64,000 nucleotides of DNA. Origin: Candidatus Fermentibacterota bacterium (GTDB lineage: Bacteria > Fermentibacterota > Fermentibacteria > Fermentibacterales > JCC-6). Below the pieces are notes generated by a model, which did not search any database, had not been told where the DNA came from, and saw nothing but the letters and a program-made list of their open reading frames with translations. The stretch lies in assembly GCA_030592645.1 (NCBI GenBank), contig JAUVIR010000003.1:1-64000 (forward strand). Reading direction: 5' to 3'. Below are positions 56,731 to 64,000 of the stretch, piece by piece. Position 1 is the first letter of the stretch. Each line of letters opens with the position of its first letter. A program made the position numbers and the translations under genes.

Positions 56731-57480
56731 TCAGAACAGCCATGGAAAACGAAGATGCCATACCATCCAGACAGCTTCCCATACGATGCTTTTAGTCATT
56801 TTAGAGGTGCCCGCATGCCTGTCGACAAAGATTATTGGAACCTCCTTGACCGAACAGCCTGCATTAAAAAGCTTGTAAGTAACTTCTATCTGAAACGAAT
56901 AACCGTCCGATTTAATGCCAGAGAGATCAAGTTTCGCAAGAGCTTCCCTTCTGAATGCCTTGAATCCGCCGGTGGCGTCTTCCAGAGGAAGTCCGGTTAT
57001 CAATTTTGTATACTTATTGGCAAACCAGGAGAGAAGAAGCCTCGAGAGAGGCCAGTTCACCACGTTGACACCGCTGCAGTACCGGGAGCCTATTGCAAGG
57101 TCGTATTCTTCAAGGGCATCGATCAGTTCCACAACCTTTTCGGGTTTGTGTGAGAAATCTGCATCCATCTGGACAACAGGATCTAATTCATCTCTCTCAA
57201 GTGCCCACCCGAAACCTGCAATGTATGCCTGTCCAAGGCCTGCCTTTACCGGACGGCTTAAAAGGTGAACTCTGCCCGTTGACTCGAATTCCAGAACCGC
57301 ATCTCCTGTTCCATCAGGGCTATTATCGTCTACCACAAGTACATCAGGTTTTACAGGCAGGTCAAGGAGAATCGGTATCAGCTTTCTGATATTCTCAAGC
57401 TCGTTGTATGTAGGTACCACAATCAAAGGTGTTTTCAAAAGACCTCCACTTTCTATATTCGGTTTAATATAATTATTCAT
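56731..57480 (-). CDS. Polyprenol-phosphate mannosyltransferase-like GT2 (DPM1-like)
   Basis: VVPTYNELENIRKLIPILLDLPVKPDVLVVDDNSPDGTGD...QMDADFSHKPE...DLAIGSRYCSG...EVPIIFVDRHAGTSKM. Confidence 0.93.
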   Translation of the reverse strand: MNNYIKPNIESGGLLKTPLIVVPTYNELENIRKLIPILLDLPVKPDVLVVDDNSPDGTGDAVLEFESTGRVHLLSRPVKAGLGQAYIAGFGWALERDELDPVVQMDADFSHKPEKVVELIDALEEYDLAIGSRYCSGVNVVNWPLSRLLLSWFANKYTKLITGLPLEDATGGFKAFRREALAKLDLSGIKSDGYSFQIEVTYKLFNAGCSVKEVPIIFVDRHAGTSKMTKSIVWEAVWMVWHLRFPWLF

Positions 57481-57524
57481 TGCAGCACAGGTACAGTATA
57501 TTCAATTCAATCCGGATGGAGATC

Positions 57525-58565
57525 ATGACACACAGATTAAAAATCATAATTATTCTTGTTACATTGTTTTGTACACTTCCTCTGCACGCATGGAAGGTAT
57601 TTCCGTTACTCAGCTACAGCTCAACTTCCGGTGTTCTCATAGGTGGTGTAGTCAGTAATAACATGATATCTCCGTTTGAGCCCTTTGGTTTCAACGCAAT
57701 GGCTTACATGTACACAGATGGAAGCATATTCGCAGAACCAAAACTTCTGTTTCCCGCAGGCAGGGGTCTTGTAACCCTCAGCTCAAGTTATAGAGTAAGG
57801 AAGAAGGTCAAATTCTTCGGCTGGGGCAACGGAGGCGATAACGAGCTTTATACAGAGTACAATGCCGAAATACAGGATTTCTCCGGTTCCTATAATTTCA
57901 CTCCACTGTCAGGTCTTGTCATATCCGGCGGACTGCTCTGCAGACATTCCACTGTATACAACAGATCCGACGAGCAACTCTGGAGCCAGTCACCGACGGG
58001 TGAGTATGGCTCTATCTGGACTGCTGGTCCTTTCCTTAAGGGGAACTGGTCCATCCCTGTTCTTATAAACGGTTATGTATCCGCCGGATACGATATACAG
58101 CGGGGCAGTGATATCTCATATTCGAGCGCAGAATGCGCACTGGCAGTATTCGCACCCATTGGCAGCTCAACTACCCCGGCATTCAGAATGAAGGTTGAAA
58201 GACACATCGGAACGGCTTCCACACCTTTTTCGTTCCTGCCCTCCCAAGGAGGCAGTTCAGGTCTCAGAGGATACAGTGATGCAAGATTCGGAGGGAATTG
58301 GGCTCTGCTGGGTAACCTGGAGCTGAGGCAGAAGATATTCTCATTATCGATTGATGAGAACAACGCAATGGACTTCTCCCTTGTTCTGTTCGGGGATGCC
58401 GGCCAGGTGGCTGATCACCTGGGCGAGTGCCAATGGAACCGATTCCACCTGGATGGAGGTGCGGGGATGAGGATATCTCTACCGGGAGGAGGATCTCTGA
58501 GGGTAGATTTCGCCAAGTCCCCAGAGGGGCTGGGTATACAGATGGGGCTCGGAGAACTGTTCTAA
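57525..58565 (+). CDS. Omp85-superfamily (surface antigen D15-like) outer-membrane protein, no POTRA visible
   Basis: SSGLRGYSDARFGGNWALLGNLELRQ motif; barrel pattern; start placed at ATG after GGAGAT. Confidence 0.75.
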   Translation: MTHRLKIIIILVTLFCTLPLHAWKVFPLLSYSSTSGVLIGGVVSNNMISPFEPFGFNAMAYMYTDGSIFAEPKLLFPAGRGLVTLSSSYRVRKKVKFFGWGNGGDNELYTEYNAEIQDFSGSYNFTPLSGLVISGGLLCRHSTVYNRSDEQLWSQSPTGEYGSIWTAGPFLKGNWSIPVLINGYVSAGYDIQRGSDISYSSAECALAVFAPIGSSTTPAFRMKVERHIGTASTPFSFLPSQGGSSGLRGYSDARFGGNWALLGNLELRQKIFSLSIDENNAMDFSLVLFGDAGQVADHLGECQWNRFHLDGGAGMRISLPGGGSLRVDFAKSPEGLGIQMGLGELF

Positions 58566-58589
58566 CAAATACTACGAAAGGTATTGCTG

Positions 58590-59810
58590 ATGAATCACGC
58601 ATTTTTGAAAAAACTTCCCAAGACAGATCTTCACCTGCATCTGGACGGTTCTATACGATTATCAACTCTTATTGAACTGGCGAGGGAATCCGGTGTTGAG
58701 CTTCCCTCATACACCGAGGAGGGTCTGAGAGAGACCGTATTCAAGGATAGTTACAAAGACCTGAACGAATACCTCACTGGCTTCGCTTATACAACTGCAG
58801 TCATGAAAACCAGGGAACAGCTTGAGCGGATCAGCTACGAAGTCGCGGTTGATAATCAGCAGGAGGGCGTAAGGTACATAGAAGTAAGATTCGCCCCGCA
58901 GCTTCACGCGTCCGATGACATGGATATCATCGACTGCATCCGGGCGGTTAACGATGGTCTTCTCCGCGCAAAGAATGAATTCAACAACCGCAGGGAAGTG
59001 ATAGATGGCCTTGAGCCTCCCTTTCACTACGCGATCATCTCCTGCGCAATGAGGTTCTTCACTCCTGCATTCTCCGAATGGTACAGAAGATTTTTCGAAA
59101 TGCATAGTTTCTCGGACAGAGAAACAGTGTTCGCCCTTGCATCTCTGGAGCTCGAAGAAGCGGTTGCCAGAGCAAGATGGGAAGAGGACCTTCCTGCGGT
59201 TGGTATAGATCTTGCCGGTTCGGAGGCAGGCTGGCCTGCACTTAATCACCTCGAAGCATTCACGAAAGCAAAGGGACATTTCCTCAGAAAAACGGTCCAT
59301 GCCGGTGAGGCGTACGGGCCGGAAAGTATTTACCAGGCGATAACCGATCTTTACGCCGAGCGGATCGGTCACGGACTTACGCTTCTCAATCCTTCTGCAG
59401 TAAAATCCAGGTATATCAGTGACCCTGTGAAATACGTGGATGCATTGGCAAGCTACATAGCGGACAGAAGAATAACTGTCGAAGTCTGCCTTACTTCGAA
59501 CCAGCAGACGGATCCCGCTTTTCGGGATCTTTCCAACCATCCGTTCAAAAAAATGATGGAGAAGAAATTATCTGTAACCATCTGCACCGATAACAGAACC
59601 ATATCCAATACAACTGTCACGAAGGAGCTGCATAAAGCGGTAAATACCTTTAATCTCACAAGATACGACCTCAGGAATATTCTGGTTTACGGTTTCAAGA
59701 GAAGCTTCTTCCCCGGAAGGTACGATGAGAAAAGGCATTACGTACGCCAGTGCATGGAATACTTCGAGAAGATAGAACGGGAGTATTTCCAGGAAGAGAA
59801 CGTTCAATGA
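58590..59810 (+). CDS. add: Adenosine deaminase
   Basis: LPKTDLHLHLDGSIRLSTLIELA, VRYIEVRFAP, VGIDLAGSE, TVHAGEAYGPESI, ERIGHGLTL, VCLTSNQQT, ICTDNRTISNTT. Confidence 0.9.
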   Translation: MNHAFLKKLPKTDLHLHLDGSIRLSTLIELARESGVELPSYTEEGLRETVFKDSYKDLNEYLTGFAYTTAVMKTREQLERISYEVAVDNQQEGVRYIEVRFAPQLHASDDMDIIDCIRAVNDGLLRAKNEFNNRREVIDGLEPPFHYAIISCAMRFFTPAFSEWYRRFFEMHSFSDRETVFALASLELEEAVARARWEEDLPAVGIDLAGSEAGWPALNHLEAFTKAKGHFLRKTVHAGEAYGPESIYQAITDLYAERIGHGLTLLNPSAVKSRYISDPVKYVDALASYIADRRITVEVCLTSNQQTDPAFRDLSNHPFKKMMEKKLSVTICTDNRTISNTTVTKELHKAVNTFNLTRYDLRNILVYGFKRSFFPGRYDEKRHYVRQCMEYFEKIEREYFQEENVQ

Positions 59811-60778
59811 ACAGCATTCCCCTCTGGAAGCTTATCGGAGAGTCCATCCGTTCGAATGCTCCGTGTGCACTGCTCCTGACAGTTGAAACAAGGGGAAGCG
59901 GTCCGGGCAGACCGGGAGCTGCCATGGCGGTTACGAAAAGCGGTTCAACTCAGGGAACTGTTGGCGGCGGTGTGATGGAACACAAGCTGACCTTCAGAGC
60001 GCATAAGATGCTGGAAGATGCTGTCACTTCACCCGAACTGGCAATCTACGATCATGTAAACGGGAACGATAACAACGGAAGAGGGACTCCCTCCGGCATG
60101 ATCTGTTCAGGTTCTCAGACAACTGCGATTTTTCCCATGCAGCCGGGTATGCTTGAAACTGTAAACCTGATAATCAGCATTCTTGAAAACAGGAGGACAG
60201 GTACTTTGTACCTCTCAGGTACAGGTTTGACCGTAACGGACTCCCCCGCACAGGAAACAGATGAGTTTTTAATGACCGGAGTGGATGACTGGGAATACAC
60301 CGGACCCCTGGGGTATCGAGACACCGCGTTTATAATCGGGGGCGGACATGTGGGGCAGTCGCTTGCAAACCTTCTTCAGGGGCTGTCCTGGAACCCGGTG
60401 ATAATAGATGAAAGGGAAAGGAATTCCTTCGAGAATCCTCCTTCCTGCAGATGGATAACTGCTCCCTGCAGCGAAGCGCACAGCTGCATACCGGATGGCT
60501 GCCGCAGCTGGGCGGTTATCATGACTCCTTTTCACACTGCAGATGCTGCAGTACTGGAAAGTCTCGCCGGTAAAAACCTGAAATATGTCGGCATGATGGC
60601 AAGCAGTTCAAAGAAAGCAAAAATCTATTCGGAGCTTCTTCTGAAGGGAGTTCCCGAGGATTATCTTGACAGCGTCCGCTGCCCCATTGGAATGGCTATT
60701 GGAAGCCGTACACCGGAGGAAATCGCTGTAAGCATAGCCGCCCAGCTGATTGAGATAAAAAACAGGGGCCGGACCTAA
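59807..60778 (+). CDS. XdhC/CoxI family protein
   Basis: CALLLTVETRGSGPGRPGAAMAVTKSGSTQGTVGGGVMEH; AFIIGGGHVGQSLANLL; YVGMMASSSKKAKIYSELL; GMAIGSRTPEEIAVSIAAQLI; ATGA overlap with add. Confidence 0.9.
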   Translation: MNSIPLWKLIGESIRSNAPCALLLTVETRGSGPGRPGAAMAVTKSGSTQGTVGGGVMEHKLTFRAHKMLEDAVTSPELAIYDHVNGNDNNGRGTPSGMICSGSQTTAIFPMQPGMLETVNLIISILENRRTGTLYLSGTGLTVTDSPAQETDEFLMTGVDDWEYTGPLGYRDTAFIIGGGHVGQSLANLLQGLSWNPVIIDERERNSFENPPSCRWITAPCSEAHSCIPDGCRSWAVIMTPFHTADAAVLESLAGKNLKYVGMMASSSKKAKIYSELLLKGVPEDYLDSVRCPIGMAIGSRTPEEIAVSIAAQLIEIKNRGRT

Positions 60779-60901
60779 CATCTAAACATTTTGTCTGTTT
60801 AATTATCGGGGTCGTATCTTGAATTTTGGCATTTGATTTGTTAAGACATTGACGAATGTCAAAATTCAAGATACGACCCCGATAACTGAGGCCCGACCCC
60901 T
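60764..60901. repeat. Nested REP-like palindrome, family B
   Basis: Inner arms TTATCGGGGTCGTATCTTGAATTTTGGCATT (60803) and its near-perfect complement ending 60885; outer arms AGGGGCCGGACCT / AGGCCCGACCCCT. Confidence 0.88.
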
Positions 60902-60907
60902 TTGCCT

Positions 60908-61618
60908 TTACTTCTCGGAGAACTGACCCTTGCCGACTCCGCAGACAGGGCATACCCAGTCATCCGGAATATCTTCAAAAGCGGTTCCGGGCTCGATGCC
61001 TCCATCAGGATCACCCTTTTCCGGGTCATAAACATAGCCGCAGATATTGCATACGTATTTCTTCATTGCACTCTCTTCCTTTCGTTCCTGTTCACTTTCC
61101 ACATCCTGAGACGCAGGTTTATAAGATGGAGCGGTCGGAGGTGTTTTTCCGCGGAGCACTTCCTGGTAATACGAGTATGTCATAGGGGTTCCCTCACCTG
61201 TGATCCCGCAGTCAGTTACCTCTCCTATGAACACTGTGTGTGTATCCACATCAATACTGTTACATATCTCAAGGTCTATGTATGCCAGTATGTTTGCTTC
61301 GGGCATCGGACAGCCGGAGGGGGCAAGAGTGTACGGTATTGCGGCAAATTTGTCTACATCTCTTCCGCTTTTAAATCCGAAATTGCCTATGAAGGTCATG
61401 TCCGCCTCTTCGCTGAGCACACCGATGCAGCACTTTCCGGTTCTGCTTATCAACTCATGAGTGAATTCAGCTTTGCTTATTGAGACTGCGACCTTCACAG
61501 GATCGGCTGTTACCTGAAAAACCGTATTCGATATCTGACCGTTCAGCTTATCTCCCGAGCGGGATCCCACAACGTACAGACCGTATGTAATCGTAAAAAG
61601 AGGAGTAGTATCCATCAT
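60908..61618 (-). CDS. Flavin reductase-rubredoxin fusion (high-molecular-weight rubredoxin, Hrb-type)
   Basis: Flavin reductase-like N-domain; C-terminal [49 protein letters not shown] rubredoxin. Confidence 0.93.
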   Translation of the reverse strand: MMDTTPLFTITYGLYVVGSRSGDKLNGQISNTVFQVTADPVKVAVSISKAEFTHELISRTGKCCIGVLSEEADMTFIGNFGFKSGRDVDKFAAIPYTLAPSGCPMPEANILAYIDLEICNSIDVDTHTVFIGEVTDCGITGEGTPMTYSYYQEVLRGKTPPTAPSYKPASQDVESEQERKEESAMKKYVCNICGYVYDPEKGDPDGGIEPGTAFEDIPDDWVCPVCGVGKGQFSEK

Positions 61619-62829
61619 TCCAAACCTCCGCAGATTTCCTTGACTCGAAGCCCTACTCTTCGCCCCAGATTCACCGATTCCTCAAGTACCTGCTCATCGG
61701 GCACGTAGACTGTTCGAAGTCCTTCGGAGACGAGCTCAACTTTCATACCCTCAAGCAGACCGTTCAATTCCTTAACCGCTTCACCGCTCCAGCCGTAGGA
61801 GCCGAACGCGGCACCAACAAGATTTCCGGGTTTCAGTCCGCCCATATAGTTCATACATTCGGCAACGGAGGGAAATATTCTTCCGTTGATGGTCGGGCTT
61901 CCTACGATAAGCGCGGACGCTTCGAGAACTTCAGCGGCAATATCGCTAATATGAGAAGCTCTCAGCGGCATCAATACGCTGCTGATACCTTCCCGCGAGA
62001 GGCCTTCTATAACTGCCTCGGCCATGGAGCGTGTGCTGTTCCACATGGTATCGTAAATTACAACTGCCTTCGGGCGCGGTTTCCTCTGAGCCCATGAGGC
62101 CCATTTTCCAAGTATCCAGTCAATGCTGCTCCTCCATACCGGACCATGGTCCGGGCACAGGAGATCAATTTCAAGTTCCATTTTCCCCAGGTTACCAACA
62201 AGAGCAGTGACCAGGGGAGAGAACGGCAATAGAATGTTCGCGTAGTACTTCCTGGCTTCCGCCTCAAGAACACTAAGAGGGAGTTCATCATCGAAACGTT
62301 CCGTCGATGCCAGATGCATCCCGAAGCCATCCTGACTGAAAAGGACTTTCTCCTCGGAAAGGTAGGATACCATACTGTCCGGCCAGTGGAGCATGCGTGT
62401 TTCTATGATATCAATTGTCATGTTTCCAAGGTCAATACTCTCTCCGGTCTTCACAACTTCTATGGGATCTTCTTCCCAGTGAAAGTGAGCGGCAAGGGCC
62501 CGGGAACCCATGGGCGAAGCGTACACCTTGTCCGGCTTGACCGCGGCCATTGTCTGCTGCAGCGATCCAGTATGATCAAGTTCGGAATGGTTGCTGACGA
62601 TTATTTCTATTGTTGAAGGATCAATCACGGAAGATATCCTCATCATCATCTCTTCAAAAAAAGGCTTCTTCACGGTATCTATCAGCGTGACCTTCTCTGA
62701 GAGAATTAGATATGCATTGTAGGTTGTACCTCTTCCCGTGCTGTATCCATGAAAATCACGTATCGCCCAGTCAATTGCTCCAACCCAGTATACATTCTCC
62801 GTCAGTTTGACGGCTTTGAACACATCCAT
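61615..62829 (-). CDS. A-type flavoprotein / flavodiiron protein (FprA)
   Basis: [12 protein letters not shown] iron-ligand motif (HxExDH), [12 protein letters not shown]-terminal flavodoxin [18 protein letters not shown]. Confidence 0.95.
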   Translation of the reverse strand: MDVFKAVKLTENVYWVGAIDWAIRDFHGYSTGRGTTYNAYLILSEKVTLIDTVKKPFFEEMMMRISSVIDPSTIEIIVSNHSELDHTGSLQQTMAAVKPDKVYASPMGSRALAAHFHWEEDPIEVVKTGESIDLGNMTIDIIETRMLHWPDSMVSYLSEEKVLFSQDGFGMHLASTERFDDELPLSVLEAEARKYYANILLPFSPLVTALVGNLGKMELEIDLLCPDHGPVWRSSIDWILGKWASWAQRKPRPKAVVIYDTMWNSTRSMAEAVIEGLSREGISSVLMPLRASHISDIAAEVLEASALIVGSPTINGRIFPSVAECMNYMGGLKPGNLVGAAFGSYGWSGEAVKELNGLLEGMKVELVSEGLRTVYVPDEQVLEESVNLGRRVGLRVKEICGGLE

Positions 62830-62861
62830 CTTATCTCCTTGAACGTTATCCCGGCGGGCTT

Positions 62862-63362
62862 CTATCTGGCATTCAGTCTGGTTCTCTGTTTCTCCAGGTA
62901 TGCTATATGACCTATCTCTTCATCAATAATATCGTAAATTCTGTCCTTGCCCAGCCTTGGGGAGACCAGCCTTTCAAGACCCAGGAAGAAAAGAAGAGAA
63001 TCCTTCTCGAACTGAATTGCAAGATCAATGATCTCTCCGGTACTCTTATCCTCTTCGAACTTTGCCTGATATTCACCCGTCTGCTGCCTGAACACATGAT
63101 TATCGGCCATGGCTTTCAGGTACAGTGCAGCTTCGCAATACGGATCAATAGCTGTTTGTCTCTTTTCATCCTTGCCCAGATCATTCCTCATGGATGCGAA
63201 GAGAGCTTCATGTCCCTTCTCCCATTCAGACAGGTCCAGAAGGAGCCTGGAAACCTCAAAATCATCTACAACTTCCGAAGCTTTCCTGTAGAACTCCTGC
63301 CCGTTATGTTCAATCTGCTCGGCCATTTTTAGGACTTCTTCGGCGTTGAACTGGTCTCCCAT
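62862..63362 (-). CDS. Rubrerythrin-like ferritin-family diiron protein (no rubredoxin domain)
   Basis: MAEQIEHNGQEFYRKAS...LSEWEKGHEALF...AIQFEKDSLLFF...DEEIGHIAYLEK: four-helix ExxH ligands. Confidence 0.85.
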   Translation of the reverse strand: MGDQFNAEEVLKMAEQIEHNGQEFYRKASEVVDDFEVSRLLLDLSEWEKGHEALFASMRNDLGKDEKRQTAIDPYCEAALYLKAMADNHVFRQQTGEYQAKFEEDKSTGEIIDLAIQFEKDSLLFFLGLERLVSPRLGKDRIYDIIDEEIGHIAYLEKQRTRLNAR

Positions 63363-63372
63363 TTTGCTTCTC

Positions 63373-63888
63373 CTACTCTCCGCTGCCCGCAGCGGTATTG
63401 AATACCCTCTGTCCTAGTTCATTGTCTATCATGAACCTGCCGCCGCCCGAATCACCGATCAGCTTCAGTTTTCTGACTACTTCTCCAGCGGAAGCTTCCT
63501 CTTCGACCTGCTCTGCAACGTACCACTGCAGGAAGTTATCGGTCATATGATCATTCTCTTCCCTTGCCAGTGTCACAAGATTGTTGATCATGGAAGATAC
63601 TTTTCTCTCGTGATCAAGGGCAGCCTCGAAAGTATCGAGAACTGACTTCCATTCAACAGGAGGTTTCCCGATGGCATCCAGTATTACCCTGCCGCCCCGT
63701 TCATTCACGTACTTCATGAATTTGTCAGCGTGAACCAGCTCCTCCTGTGCCTGCGAGTTCATCCACTTCGCGGCGCCGCTCATATCAACCGATTCGAAAT
63801 ACATCCCCATCGCCACATAAAGGTATGAAGAATACAGTTCCGCATTGATCTGACGGTTGATCGCATTCTGAATATTTTCGCTTAGCAT
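63373..63888 (-). CDS. Ferritin
   Basis: MLSENIQNAINRQINAELYSSYLYVAMGMYFESVDMSGAAKWMNSQAQEELVHADKFMKYVNERGGRV. Confidence 0.95.
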   Translation of the reverse strand: MLSENIQNAINRQINAELYSSYLYVAMGMYFESVDMSGAAKWMNSQAQEELVHADKFMKYVNERGGRVILDAIGKPPVEWKSVLDTFEAALDHERKVSSMINNLVTLAREENDHMTDNFLQWYVAEQVEEEASAGEVVRKLKLIGDSGGGRFMIDNELGQRVFNTAAGSGE

Positions 63889-63890
63889 AT

Positions 63891-64000
63891 CTATCCCTTC
63901 CAGAGACCGTGAATGCTGCAGTATTCCCTTGCAGATACTGCACCGAGATCGCCGGTACTGAATTCAGCAACGGGATCCATTCCAGGTTTCAGGTAAGCTC
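63891..64000 (-). CDS. C-terminal fragment of superoxide reductase (desulfoferrodoxin/neelaredoxin), truncated by right window edge
   Basis: Not in the ORF track; minus strand reads ...[35 protein letters not shown], matching the C-x-x-H-G iron-ligand C-terminus of SOR. Confidence 0.7.
   Translation of the reverse strand, partial: AYLKPGMDPVAEFSTGDLGAVSAREYCSIHGLWKG

Noticed and set aside
58707-59540. 277-aa minus-strand ORF antisense to adenosine deaminase
   Set aside because: Shadow of a clearly conserved gene; no supporting signals.
60902-61483. 193-aa plus-strand ORF antisense to the Hrb gene
   Set aside because: Overlaps the rubredoxin and flavin-reductase coding region; Cys/Phe-rich out-of-frame composition.

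Overview
This 64 kb bacterial window is chromosomal in character. I saw no phage, transposase or CRISPR genes. Frequent FlgD-like / T9SS-type C-terminal sorting domains, Reg_prop-like propellers and FG-GAP repeat proteins suggest a Gram-negative, anaerobic lineage of the Fermentibacteria/FCB-like kind; this placement is inference only. From left to right: a tRNA-Tyr/tRNA-Thr cluster; secreted and lipoprotein genes with palindromic repeats; an FtsX-type ABC pair; a tandem pair of TPR plus beta-barrel proteins; uppP and an aspartate kinase; a TetR/LolA-like/LolCDE-like/outer-membrane-barrel operon; an AT-rich accessory patch (about 18.65-21.1 kb); an FG-GAP protein; a PAS-PAS-GAF-GGDEF protein; a TetR/MFP/RND/HAD/(degenerate DEDDh + GIY-YIG) operon; a CCA-adding enzyme; a reading frame interrupted by an in-frame TGA; a large surface-polysaccharide locus (about 39.5-57.5 kb) with two embedded paralogous propeller genes; adenosine deaminase and XdhC; and an oxygen/iron defence cluster (Hrb, flavodiiron protein, rubrerythrin-like protein, ferritin and a truncated superoxide reductase at the right edge that is missing from the ORF track). 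Most promising second looks: repeats that supply stop codons to two genes, the in-frame TGA, the DEDDh/GIY-YIG fusion with lost catalytic acids, the TPR-barrel pair, the Lol-like operon, and the propeller genes coupled to the polysaccharide cluster. I found nothing that clearly qualifies as a new defence or mobile system. Family calls are by eye; no searches were run.
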